Made by a program: the position numbers and the translations under genes
The notes under the pieces: generated by a model
Told to the model about the DNA's origin: nothing
What the model saw: the letters and a program-made list of their open reading frames with translations, nothing else
The model's database searches: none
Assembly (NCBI RefSeq): GCF_001665835.1
Contig: NZ_LZSX01000074.1
Span: forward strand, 62,001-126,000
Origin: Mycobacterium colombiense
GTDB taxonomy: Bacteria > Actinomycetota > Actinomycetes > Mycobacteriales > Mycobacteriaceae
DNA: 64,000 nt
Direction of reading: 5' to 3'
In this document: piece after piece, positions 15,495-24,360 of the stretch
Layout: every line of letters begins with the position of its first letter
Position numbering within the stretch: position 1 is the stretch's first letter

Positions 15495-18400
15495 ATGACT
15501 GAGACCGGCACCGACTCGGACCGCGAGCAGCGCATAGCCGAGCGCGTCGAGCAGCTGTATGCCAACGATCCGCAGTTCCGGGCCGCCGCGTCGTTGCCGG
15601 AGGTGACCGACGCCGCGCATCGCCCGGGTCTGCGGCTGGCCGAGGTCGTCGACACCTACCTGAGCGGTTATGCCGACCGGCCCGCGCTGGGGCAGCGCGG
15701 CTGCGAGGTGGTGCGCGATGCGTCGACCGGCCGGGCCGCGACGACACTGCTGTCCGGGTTCGAAACCATCACCTACCGCGAGCTGGGCGACCGGGTCGCG
15801 GCACTGGCCGCCGCATGGCAGGCCGGTCTGCCCGGCGGCTTCAGTCCGGGCGATTTCGTCGGCGTCCTGGGCTTCACCAGCATCGACTACGTCGTGCACT
15901 ACCTGGCGTGCATCCGGCTGGGTGCGGTGTTCGTGCCGCTGCAGACCAGTTCCACGGCGGCCCAGCTCGGCCCGATCGTCGCCGAGACGGCGCCGCGCGT
16001 TCTTGCCGTGAGCGTCGAGTCCCTGGGCACCGCGGTCGATGTCGTTGCCGGCGCGCCCTCGGTCGAGCGCCTGGTGGTGTTCGACTACACCGTCGACGAC
16101 GACGAGCAGCGGGCCCACTACGACGACGCCCGCGCGCGGCTCCGCGACGCCGGGCACCGCGCCGAGGTGGTGTCGCTGGCCACCGAGCTCGAGTCGGGCC
16201 GCCGGCTCCCAACGCCTACCGCGTTCGTCCCGGAGGATGGCGAAAACCCGCTGGCCACACTGATTTACACCTCGGGTAGCACCGGCGTACCGAAGGGGGC
16301 GATGTACACCGCCGACATGATGACCCGGATCTGGCAGCGACCGCACAGTCCCTCGGTGGACATCGGCAGGCCTATCCCGGCGATCCACCTGCAGTACATG
16401 CCGCTGTCGCACGTGTACGGGCTGGAGTGGCTGATCGCCACGCTGTCCTCCGGGGGCATCGGCTACTTCGCCGCCAAGAGCGACATGTCCACCTTGTTCG
16501 ACGACATCGGCCTGGTCCGGCCCACCGCCCTGAACCTCGTTCCCCGGGTGTGCGACATGTTCTTTCGGCGCTACCGCAAGGAGCTCGACCAGCGCTCCGG
16601 TGATGAGCTCTCCGGCGAGCAGCTCGACGACGCGGTGAAAGCCGAACTGCGGCAAGACTTCATCGGCGGACGAGTGATATCGGCGATGTGCGGCAGCGCC
16701 CCGCTGTCCAAGCAGATGCACGCCTTCATGGAATCGCTGCTCGACATCCCGGTGGCCGACGGCTATGGCGCCACCGAGACCGGCGGCGGCATCATGCGCA
16801 GCGGCCGGATCAGGCGCCCGCCGGTCACCGACTACAAACTGGTCGACGTCCCCGAGCTGGGTTACCTCACCACCGACAAGCCCTACCCGCGCGGCGAGCT
16901 ACACCTCAAGGCCAGCAACGTGATTCCCGGCTATTTCAAACACCCCGAGCTGTCGACGAAGATCTTCGACGACGAGGGGTTCTACAAGACCGGCGACATC
17001 ATGGCCGAGCTGGGACCCGATCACCTGGTGTATCTGGACCGCAGCAACAACGTGATCAAACTCTCGCAGGGTGAATTCGTCGCGGTCTCGCAGTTGGAGG
17101 CGACCTTCTCGACCAGCCCGTACATCCGGCAGATCTTCCTCTACGGCAGCAGCGAGCAGCCGTTCCTGCTCGCGGTGATCGTGCCGAACAGCGACGCGGT
17201 GGGCGACGGGGATGCGCGCGCCCTGATCGCCGACTCGCTGCAGCGGATCGCCGCCGACAACCACCTTCAGCCGTACGAGATCCCGCGCGACTTCCTGCTG
17301 GAGTCACAACGTTTCACCCGTGACAACGGGCTGCTGTCCGGGGTCGGCAAGCTGCTGCGCCCGGCCCTCAAGGCCCACTACGGTGAACGCCTCGACGCCA
17401 TGTACGACGACATCGAGGCCAGCCACGGCAACCAACTCGACGAGCTGCGCGCCGCCAGCAACCAGCTGCCCACCATCGATACGGTCCGGCGCGCGGCCGC
17501 GGCCACCCTTGGCCTCCCGGTGGACACCGCGCTGCGCGCCGACGCGAAATTCATTGAGCTCGGCGGCGATTCACTGTCCGCGTTCTCCTTCGCCACACTC
17601 CTGTCGGAGATCTTCCACATCGATGTACCGGTGCAAACCATCGTCAGCCCGACCGCGGACCTGACCACGGTCGCGAACTTCGTTGACGGCGAACGCACCT
17701 CGGTGTCGACGCGGCCGACGTTCGCGTCGGTGCACGGCCGCGGCGCCGCGGTGGCCCGCGCCGCCGACCTGACGCTGGACAGCTTCATCGACGCCGAGAC
17801 GCTGGCCGCCGCACCCCGGCTGCCCGCAGCGACCGGCACGATCAACACCGTGCTCCTCACCGGAGCCAACGGCTATCTCGGGCGTTTCCTGTGCCTGGAC
17901 TGGCTGGAACGCCTGGCCCCGGATGGCGGCACGGTGGTCTGCCTGGCCCGCGGCGCCGACCCGACCGCCGGGCGTCAGCGCATCGAGGCCGCGATCGACA
18001 GCGGTGACGCCGAACTGTCCGAGCGCTTCCGGCGATTGGCCGACAAGCATCTGCGGGTGCTCGTCGGCGACGTGGGAGCGCCCAACCTCGGCCTGGACAC
18101 GCCCACCTACCAGCGCCTCGCCGAGTCGGTCGACCTCGTCGTGCATTCGGCCGCCCTGGTCAACCACGTGCTGCCCTACAGCCAGTTGTTCGGGCCCAAC
18201 GTGGTGGGCACCGCCGAGATCGTCAAACTCGCAATCACCAAGCGGCTCAAGCCGATCAACTACATCTCCACCGTCGCGGTGACCACGCTGCCGGACGGCA
18301 GCTTCATCGGCGAGGATGTCGACGTGCGGTCGGCCAGCCCCTCGCGGTCCCTCGACGAGTCGTATGCCAGCGGCTACGCCACGAGTAAATGGGCGGGCGA

Positions 18401-19061
18401 GGTGCTGCTGAGAGAGGCCCACGACCTGTGCGGGGTGCCGGTGGCGGTGTTCCGGTCCGACATGATCCTGGCGCACAGTAACTTCGCCGGCCAGCTCAAT
18501 GTGCCCGACATGTTCACCCGCCTGATCCTGAGCCTGGTGGCCACCGGGATCGCACCGCGCTCGTTCTATCAACTCGATGCGTCCGGCAATCCGCAGCGCG
18601 CCCATTACGACGGGTTGCCAGCCGATTTCACCGCCGACGCCATCACCACCCTCGGGGCCCGCGCACGACAGGGCTACCACACCTACAACGTGCTCAATAC
18701 CCACGACGACGGCGTCTCTCTGGATACCTTCGTCGACTGGCTCAGCGCCGACGGGCACAAGATCGAGCGCATCGACGACTACCGGCAGTGGCTGGCCAGA
18801 TTCACCGAGGCGATGAAGGCGCTGCCGGAGAAGCAGCGCAAGAGCTCCCTGCTACCGCTGATGAACGCCTACGCGAAGCCCGGTGAGCCGACGCACGGCA
18901 CCGGCATGCCCGCCGAAAAGTTCCGTGCCGCAGTGCAATCCGCGGGTATCGGCAGCGACAAGGACGTCCCGCACGTGACCGAGGCGCTGATCGACAAGTA
19001 TGTCACCGATCTGCAGCGGCTCGGCCTGCTGAGGACGCGCACCGGGGCGCACACGGGGTAA
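15495..19061 (+). CDS. car: Carboxylic acid reductase (adenylation-thiolation-reductase)
   Basis: 1188 residues, the usual length for mycobacterial and Nocardia CARs. Domain order: adenylation (1-640; P-loop YTSGSTGVPKGAM near 258; DGYGATETGG near 424; YKTGDI), carrier domain (LGGDSLSAFS, phosphopantetheine on Ser693), and a terminal SDR-type reductase (LLTGANGYLGRF near 788; Tyr961 and Lys965 in GYATSKWAG). The enzyme reduces carboxylic acids to aldehydes using ATP and NADPH and needs a phosphopantetheinyl transferase encoded elsewhere. It is related to FadD9 (Rv2590), but not at that locus. The ATG has GAGAGGAAG upstream. Two ATACGCC repeats 15 bp apart (15453, 15468) lie in its leader. It lies 63 bp after the PanE-like gene. 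Confidence 0.95.
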   Translation: MTETGTDSDREQRIAERVEQLYANDPQFRAAASLPEVTDAAHRPGLRLAEVVDTYLSGYADRPALGQRGCEVVRDASTGRAATTLLSGFETITYRELGDRVAALAAAWQAGLPGGFSPGDFVGVLGFTSIDYVVHYLACIRLGAVFVPLQTSSTAAQLGPIVAETAPRVLAVSVESLGTAVDVVAGAPSVERLVVFDYTVDDDEQRAHYDDARARLRDAGHRAEVVSLATELESGRRLPTPTAFVPEDGENPLATLIYTSGSTGVPKGAMYTADMMTRIWQRPHSPSVDIGRPIPAIHLQYMPLSHVYGLEWLIATLSSGGIGYFAAKSDMSTLFDDIGLVRPTALNLVPRVCDMFFRRYRKELDQRSGDELSGEQLDDAVKAELRQDFIGGRVISAMCGSAPLSKQMHAFMESLLDIPVADGYGATETGGGIMRSGRIRRPPVTDYKLVDVPELGYLTTDKPYPRGELHLKASNVIPGYFKHPELSTKIFDDEGFYKTGDIMAELGPDHLVYLDRSNNVIKLSQGEFVAVSQLEATFSTSPYIRQIFLYGSSEQPFLLAVIVPNSDAVGDGDARALIADSLQRIAADNHLQPYEIPRDFLLESQRFTRDNGLLSGVGKLLRPALKAHYGERLDAMYDDIEASHGNQLDELRAASNQLPTIDTVRRAAAATLGLPVDTALRADAKFIELGGDSLSAFSFATLLSEIFHIDVPVQTIVSPTADLTTVANFVDGERTSVSTRPTFASVHGRGAAVARAADLTLDSFIDAETLAAAPRLPAATGTINTVLLTGANGYLGRFLCLDWLERLAPDGGTVVCLARGADPTAGRQRIEAAIDSGDAELSERFRRLADKHLRVLVGDVGAPNLGLDTPTYQRLAESVDLVVHSAALVNHVLPYSQLFGPNVVGTAEIVKLAITKRLKPINYISTVAVTTLPDGSFIGEDVDVRSASPSRSLDESYASGYATSKWAGEVLLREAHDLCGVPVAVFRSDMILAHSNFAGQLNVPDMFTRLILSLVATGIAPRSFYQLDASGNPQRAHYDGLPADFTADAITTLGARARQGYHTYNVLNTHDDGVSLDTFVDWLSADGHKIERIDDYRQWLARFTEAMKALPEKQRKSSLLPLMNAYAKPGEPTHGTGMPAEKFRAAVQSAGIGSDKDVPHVTEALIDKYVTDLQRLGLLRTRTGAHTG

Positions 19062-19073
19062 GCCGCAGGAGAT

Positions 19074-20495
19074 CTATTCTCCGGAGACCGCGCCGACGCG
19101 GCCGCGCGATCGCGCAAGGAAGTACAGCCCGATCACCACCGCCCACGACAGCAGGCTGAGCCATAGCTGACTGCGCGCGGTGTGGTCGAACGCCATTTGC
19201 ACCAGCACGGCGGTGATTCCGGTCAGCGTGAGAATCGACAGCACCGGGTAGAACCACATCTTCACCGTCAGCTTTTCCGCCGGCGTCCGTCGGCGCAGGA
19301 TGATCTGCGACAGTGCGATCAGCCAATAGACGAACAGGATGATGGCGCCTGAGGAGTTGAGCAGGAAGAGGAACACCGTGTTCGGCGCGACCCGCGCCAT
19401 GATGACGCATCCGAACCCGACCGCCGACGAACACAAGATCGCGAAGTGGGGAACGCCGCGCCCGCTCAGTTTGACCAACCGCGCCGGCGCCTCGCCCCGC
19501 TCGGCGAGCACGAACAGCATGCGCGACGCGGTGTAGAGGCCGGAGTTGAGGCAGGACAGCACCGCGGTCAGGACGACGGCGTTCATCACTTGATCGGCGC
19601 CGGAAAGCCCCATGTGTTTGAGCGCGGCCACGTAGGGCGAGGCGCCGAGTTCCACGGAGTCCCAGGGCAACAGCACCACGAGCAGGAAGACTGAACCGAC
19701 GAAGAAGATCCCGATGCGGGCCACGACCGATCGGGTCGCCTTCTGGACCGCGAGTTCGGGGTCGCGGCTTTCGGCGGCGGCGACGGTGACGATCTCCGCG
19801 CCCACCATGGAGAAGATCACCACCACGATGGCGGCGAACACCGCGCCGACCCCGTGAGGAAAGAATCCGCCGTGAGATGCCAAATTGGCCAGACCTCCAT
19901 GATGGCCCGGCACCAGTCCCAGGACATACACCGTCCCCACGACCAGAAAGATCACAATCGTCGCGACTTTGATTCCGGCGAACCAGAATTCGAATTCGCC
20001 GAAGGACGACACCGAGAACAGGTTGGTCGCGGTCATCAACAGCATCAGACACAGCGACAGCAGCCACAGCGGCGCATGGAACCAGTAGTTGAGCACCTTT
20101 CCGCCGGCGACCGCCTCGAAGCCCACCACGATCACCCAGAAGTACCAGTACAACCAGGCGACCGAGAACCCCGCCCAGCCGCCCAGGGCCTTGGCCGCAT
20201 AGTCGGCGAACGATCCGGTCGACGGGTTGGCGGCCGCCATCTCGCCCAGCATCCGCATCACCAGGACGATGAGCAGGCCGCACAGGGCGTAGGTGAGGAA
20301 CGCGGCAGGGCCGGTGTCCTGTATAACCACGCCGGACCCGACGAACAGGCCGGCGCCGATCACGCCACCGAGGGCGATCATGCTGAGCTGGCGCTGCGAC
20401 AGTCCTTGGCGCAGTTGCGGATTAACACCGCCATCCGGCGTGCGGGGACCGTCACCCGCAGAACCGGAACTCACCTTGTGTTGCGTGCGCCGCAT
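19074..20495 (-). CDS. gabP: APC-family amino acid permease, GabP-like (Rv0522 orthologue)
   Basis: 473 residues and twelve hydrophobic helices. The consensus motif of the amino-acid/polyamine/organocation family is at the first helix (ALGGVIGAGLFVGSG near 42-56), followed by YALCGLLIVLVMRMLGEMA and TASRMLFVLAERGEAP. The predicted role is proton-coupled uptake of GABA or related amino acids. The N-terminal 35 residues are Gly/Ser-rich and lie in the cytosol. It converges on car, with 12 bp between stops. In M. tuberculosis gabP lies next to Rv0523c; here three genes intervene. Confidence 0.9.
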   Translation of the reverse strand: MRRTQHKVSSGSAGDGPRTPDGGVNPQLRQGLSQRQLSMIALGGVIGAGLFVGSGVVIQDTGPAAFLTYALCGLLIVLVMRMLGEMAAANPSTGSFADYAAKALGGWAGFSVAWLYWYFWVIVVGFEAVAGGKVLNYWFHAPLWLLSLCLMLLMTATNLFSVSSFGEFEFWFAGIKVATIVIFLVVGTVYVLGLVPGHHGGLANLASHGGFFPHGVGAVFAAIVVVIFSMVGAEIVTVAAAESRDPELAVQKATRSVVARIGIFFVGSVFLLVVLLPWDSVELGASPYVAALKHMGLSGADQVMNAVVLTAVLSCLNSGLYTASRMLFVLAERGEAPARLVKLSGRGVPHFAILCSSAVGFGCVIMARVAPNTVFLFLLNSSGAIILFVYWLIALSQIILRRRTPAEKLTVKMWFYPVLSILTLTGITAVLVQMAFDHTARSQLWLSLLSWAVVIGLYFLARSRGRVGAVSGE

Positions 20496-20537
20496 GCCCG
20501 GACGCTATCGGGCTTCGCGGCCCGCAGCAACAACGAC

Positions 20538-21890
20538 TTACAGGTACAGGTCGCGATCGCGGATCAGGGCCGTGGCGACCACGCTAATGACCGCTGTCGC
20601 AACCAGATACCCGCACGCCAGCCACGGCGCGCCGCCGAGTGCCGCGATCAGGGCGGTCAAGATCATCGGGGTGACCCCGGAGGCGTAGATACCCGAGACC
20701 TGGTAGACGAACGACAGTCCCGTGTAGCGCGTGTTCGTGGGATACAGCGCGGAGTACAGCGTGCCCTGCGCGCCGTAGAACAGCGCGTGCACCGCGCCGA
20801 ACACGACGATCATCGCCAGCCCGAACCACACCAGGTCCTTGGTGCCGAACAGGGCGAACGCCGGAAAAGCCGCCAGGCCGTAGCAGGCGATGCCGGCCAG
20901 ATACACCCGCCGCGCGCCGAAGCGCTCGGTCAGTCGGCCCGACACCGGCAGCAGCACCGCCATCACCAGGGCAGCGATGGTCACCACCACCAGCACCGAC
21001 ACCCGATTCAGCCCCAGGGCGCCGGTGGCGTAGCTGATGGCGAACACACCCCAGGTGTTGAACGCCGAGCCCTCCGCCCACCGCGACAGCAGGCCCAGCA
21101 CGGTGTTGCGCCGCGATCGCGGCTCGCGGACGATGTCGCGGATCGGCACGGTGGACGCGGCCTGCAGGCCTTGCAATTCGCGGAACGCCGGCGTCTCGTC
21201 GACCCGCAACCGGACCACGATGCCGATCACGACCAGCAGCAGGCTCAGCAGGAAGCCGATGCGCCAGCCGTAGGAGAGGAACCGCGCCGGCCCCAAAATG
21301 ACTTGCAGAAAAGCGAATATGCCGGTGCCCAGGGCCAGGCCCAGCGCCAAACCGATTTGCGGGATCGCCCCGAAGCGCCCGCGCCGGTCGCCGGGGCTGT
21401 GTTCGACTGCCAGCAGCACCGCCCCGCCCCACTCGCCGCCGAGAGCGAATCCCTGCAGTACCCGCAGGACCAGCAGCAGCACCGGCGCCCACGCCCCGAT
21501 CTGCGCGGCCGTCGGCAACACCCCGATCAGCGCCGTCGCGCCGCCCATGATGAGCATGGTCAGCGCCAGGCTGCGCTTGCGACCGATCCGGTCGCCGATG
21601 TGGCCGAACACCAGGCCGCCGATGGGCCGCATGACGAACCCGACGGCGAAGGTCGCGAACGCCAATAGCGTTCCCACCAAAGAACTCTCGTTGGGGAAGA
21701 ACACTTTGTTGAAAACCAGGCCGGCTGCGGTGGCGTACAGGAAGAAGTCGTACCACTCAACCGTGGTGCCCAGCAGGCTCGCCGCGACGACGATGCGCAA
21801 CCGCCGGCGCTGCTGCTCGGAGGATTCGTCGACCGCGTCGGGCACCGCGATCCCGGTGTCGGGCACGGGGGCGGGCAAGGTCGCTGCCAT
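20538..21890 (-). CDS. MFS transporter, metabolite:H+ symporter (ProP/ShiA) type
   Basis: 450 residues from the ATG at 21890, only 5 bp after the ssuD stop; an upstream ATG (21965) inside ssuD is possible but less likely. There are twelve helices with the MHS signature TTVEWYDFFLYATAAGLVF in helix 1, MRPIGGLVFGHIGDRIGRKRS (motif A) in loop 2-3, and LQGFALGGEWGGAVLLAVEH. This subfamily carries small organic acids, betaines and similar solutes with protons. Its coupling to ssuD suggests, but does not prove, uptake of a sulfonate or related sulfur compound. Confidence 0.88.
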   Translation of the reverse strand: MAATLPAPVPDTGIAVPDAVDESSEQQRRRLRIVVAASLLGTTVEWYDFFLYATAAGLVFNKVFFPNESSLVGTLLAFATFAVGFVMRPIGGLVFGHIGDRIGRKRSLALTMLIMGGATALIGVLPTAAQIGAWAPVLLLVLRVLQGFALGGEWGGAVLLAVEHSPGDRRGRFGAIPQIGLALGLALGTGIFAFLQVILGPARFLSYGWRIGFLLSLLLVVIGIVVRLRVDETPAFRELQGLQAASTVPIRDIVREPRSRRNTVLGLLSRWAEGSAFNTWGVFAISYATGALGLNRVSVLVVVTIAALVMAVLLPVSGRLTERFGARRVYLAGIACYGLAAFPAFALFGTKDLVWFGLAMIVVFGAVHALFYGAQGTLYSALYPTNTRYTGLSFVYQVSGIYASGVTPMILTALIAALGGAPWLACGYLVATAVISVVATALIRDRDLYL

Positions 21891-21895
21891 GGCCG

Positions 21896-23041
21896 TCAGT
21901 GCGCCGACGCAACCGCGAACGGCGTCGCCGCTGCCGGGTGCGATTGGCGGTTGGGGTGCCGCCACAAGCCCATCCGCTCGAGCAGCGGCAGGACGCCCTC
22001 ACCGAACCAGTAGGCCTCTTCCAGGTGCGGATATCCCGACAGGATGAAGTGGCTGATGCCCAATTTGGCGTATTCGGCCAGCCGCTCGGCGACCTCGGCG
22101 TGCGACCCGACCAGGGCGGTGCCCGCTCCCCCGCGAACCAGGCCCACCCCGGCCCACAGGTTAGGCGCGACCAGCAGTCTGCTGCTGTTGCCGCCGTGCA
22201 GGTCCAGCATGCGGCGCTGGCCTTCGGATTCGCTGCGCGCCAGGCTGGCCTGCACCCGCTCGACGTCCGCCGGGTCGATCGCGGCCAGCAACCGGTCGGC
22301 CTCGGCCCACGCCTCGGCGGCCGTGTCGCGGCTGATCACATGAATCCGCAAGCCGTACTGCAGGATCCGGCCGGCATCGACGGCCAGTCCGCGGATCCAG
22401 TCCAGCTTCTTGGCGACCGCGCTCAGCGGCTCGCCCCAGGTGAGATACACGTCGGAGTGCTTGGCCGCCACCGGTCCCGCCGCTGCCGACGACCCGCCGA
22501 AGAACACCGCCGGGATCGGGTCGGGCGGGTTGTTCAGCTGGGCGCCCTCGACCTGAATGTGTTCTCCCGCAAAGGTAACCGGCTCCTTGGAGGTCCACAG
22601 CCGGCGCACCACATGCAAAAACTCGGCGGTGCGGGCGTACCGCGCCTCCTTGTCCAGGAAGTCCCCGTAGGCCCGCTGCTCGTGCGGTTCACCGCCGGTG
22701 ACGACGTTGAGCAGCAGCCGTCCCTCCGAGTGCCGCTGGAAGGTGCCGGCCATCTGCGCGGCCAGGGTCGGACTCAGCATCCCTGGGCGGAACGCAACCA
22801 GGAACTTGCACGTCTCGGTCGATTCGACCAGCATCGCCGTCGTCAACCACGCGTCCTCACACCACAATCCGGTGGGCGTGAGGACCGCTTCGAAACCATT
22901 GTCTTCGGCGGCCGTGCAGATCTGGTTCAGATACTTCAGCGTGGCCGGCCGGTCACCGGACATCGCCGTGCCGTGTCCGCCCGCGACCAGATTCCGCGAA
23001 TCGCCGTAGGTCGGCAGAAACCAATGAAACGCGAGACTCAA
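21896..23041 (-). CDS. ssuD: FMNH2-dependent alkanesulfonate monooxygenase SsuD-like
   Basis: 381 residues from a TTG at 23041, exactly the length of E. coli SsuD. The TTG has a good AAAGAGGA ribosome site eight bases upstream, while the longer GTG start (23080) has none. Bacterial-luciferase-like TIM barrel with the SsuD hallmarks FWFLPT-like start (HWFLPTYGD), CEDAWL (the conserved Cys), LVTG-type NVVTGGEP, FGGSS, YLTWGEP, LRIHVI and PNLWAGVGLVRGG, GYPHLEEAYW. It cleaves C-S bonds of sulfonates to sulfite and aldehyde with reduced FMN supplied by a separate reductase. No ssuABC or ssuE is nearby. Confidence 0.9.
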   Translation of the reverse strand: MSLAFHWFLPTYGDSRNLVAGGHGTAMSGDRPATLKYLNQICTAAEDNGFEAVLTPTGLWCEDAWLTTAMLVESTETCKFLVAFRPGMLSPTLAAQMAGTFQRHSEGRLLLNVVTGGEPHEQRAYGDFLDKEARYARTAEFLHVVRRLWTSKEPVTFAGEHIQVEGAQLNNPPDPIPAVFFGGSSAAAGPVAAKHSDVYLTWGEPLSAVAKKLDWIRGLAVDAGRILQYGLRIHVISRDTAAEAWAEADRLLAAIDPADVERVQASLARSESEGQRRMLDLHGGNSSRLLVAPNLWAGVGLVRGGAGTALVGSHAEVAERLAEYAKLGISHFILSGYPHLEEAYWFGEGVLPLLERMGLWRHPNRQSHPAAATPFAVASAH

Positions 23042-23487
23042 TTCACAATCCTCTTTCGCTCCGCTTTCGCCCCTGTGCACAGGGACTCCATCCTTCTGAA
23101 GTCGGCGCCGGCGAGGGAGGGTTGAAACCTGCGAGATTGCATCCCCGGCCGGACGCCGCCTTCACCGCGGCAGCCGGCGGCCGCGCGCGCCGGGCCGCAA
23201 CAGCGAGGCGCCGGGCGGACGGCCGGCGTGACCGCGTCTCCCGCTGTCCCAGAAGGCAATACGATCGCAATGCGTTGGGCGGCGACAACCGGCGGATTCG
23301 GCGCTACGCTGATCACGATCTCGTGCGATGTCGCAACTCGGCGCCGGCATCGGCCGCGCCGGGCGACGGGTCGGACGGCCGAAAAGATCACCGCTTCGGC
23401 ACCGGAAGATCACACCAGATCACACAATGCTTCCAATACGGCGTGGCTCGGCGGGTAATCGCCGCTCAGCGCGGCATTATTGCGATC
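23042..23487. other. 446-bp divergent intergenic region between ssuD and the Tat-exported esterase
   Basis: No gene is supported here. The half next to ssuD is very GC-rich and has one short open frame after another with poor coding signs. The half next to the esterase is less GC-rich and holds four GATCAC hexamers (23311, 23386, 23408, 23418), two of them exactly 10 bp apart, and a GTAAT/ATTAT-containing segment just before the esterase start. It should hold both promoters and possibly a regulator site. Confidence 0.5.
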
Positions 23488-24351
23488 ATGCCTGACCTCA
23501 CACGCCGAGCGGTGCTCCGGATGAGTGCCGGTGCCAGCCTCGGAGCCGCCGGCGTGCTCAGCTTCAGCTCCCTGCTGGCTCCTGCCGCTTCGCGCGCCGC
23601 GACGCTGCCGCAGGCGCCCGCGCCGTTCGAGCCGCCGACGGCGGGCAAGACGCTGCCGACCCGGCTCACCGGGTCGTTCGTGTCGGCGGCCCGTGGGGGG
23701 ATCAAGACCAATTACGTGATCGCCATGCCACCGGGCCAGACCAGTTCGCTGCGCCCCGTGATTGCACTGCACGGCGTGGACGGCGACGCCAACCAGATGC
23801 TCGACATGGGCGTCCCGGACGGCCTGGCCCAACTGGCCAAGGAGGGCAAGCCGCCGTTCGCGGTGGTCGGCGTCGACGGCGGCAACACGTACTGGCACAA
23901 GAGGACTTCCGGCGAGGACTCCGGTGCGATGGTGCTAGACGAGCTGCTGCCGATGCTGTCCACCATGGGCTTCGACACGTCCCGGGTCGGTTTCATGGGG
24001 TGGTCGATGGGCGGATACGGGGCGCTTCGCCTGGGCGCCAAGCTGGGGCCGGCACGGACCGCCGGCATCTGCGCGATCAGCCCGGCGTTGTACACCTCCT
24101 ATCCGCTGAGTGCACCGGGCGCGTTCGACAGCAACGACGACTTCGTGCAGAACAGTGTGCTGGGCCTGCCGGCGCTGAATGCGATTCCGCTGCGCGTGGA
24201 CTGCGGCAACTTCGACCGCTTCTATTTCGCCACAAAGCAATTCGTCTACCAGTTGAAGACCCAACCGGCGGGCAGCTTCTCCCTCGGCGGACACGACGTC
24301 GCCTACTGGCGCAGCCAACTGCCCGGTGAACTGGCCTGGATGGCGACCTAG
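23488..24351 (+). CDS. Tat-exported esterase, alpha/beta hydrolase (Rv0519c orthologue)
   Basis: 287 residues. The N-terminus is a twin-arginine signal (LTRRAVLRMSAG, then a hydrophobic run to ASRAATL), so it is exported folded. The mature part is an esterase-D/antigen-85-type hydrolase. The nucleophile is Ser173 in MGWSMGGYGALRLG. The acid residue is probably in the VDCGNFDRFY segment. The His is in LGGHDVAYWRSQLP, a layout like the antigen 85 family. The substrate may be a cell-wall ester; this is inference. The next gene starts 9 bp downstream, so the two are probably co-transcribed. Confidence 0.88.
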   Translation: MPDLTRRAVLRMSAGASLGAAGVLSFSSLLAPAASRAATLPQAPAPFEPPTAGKTLPTRLTGSFVSAARGGIKTNYVIAMPPGQTSSLRPVIALHGVDGDANQMLDMGVPDGLAQLAKEGKPPFAVVGVDGGNTYWHKRTSGEDSGAMVLDELLPMLSTMGFDTSRVGFMGWSMGGYGALRLGAKLGPARTAGICAISPALYTSYPLSAPGAFDSNDDFVQNSVLGLPALNAIPLRVDCGNFDRFYFATKQFVYQLKTQPAGSFSLGGHDVAYWRSQLPGELAWMAT

Positions 24352-24360
24352 CCCACGCAG

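Noticed and set aside
23081..23160. A SAM-IV-like or other riboswitch, or a Cys-rich leader peptide, upstream of ssuD
   Set aside because: A CAACCCTCC fragment and one Cys-Cys codon pair are present, but the conserved core of SAM-IV and the short attenuator frame with a near stop cannot be made out.
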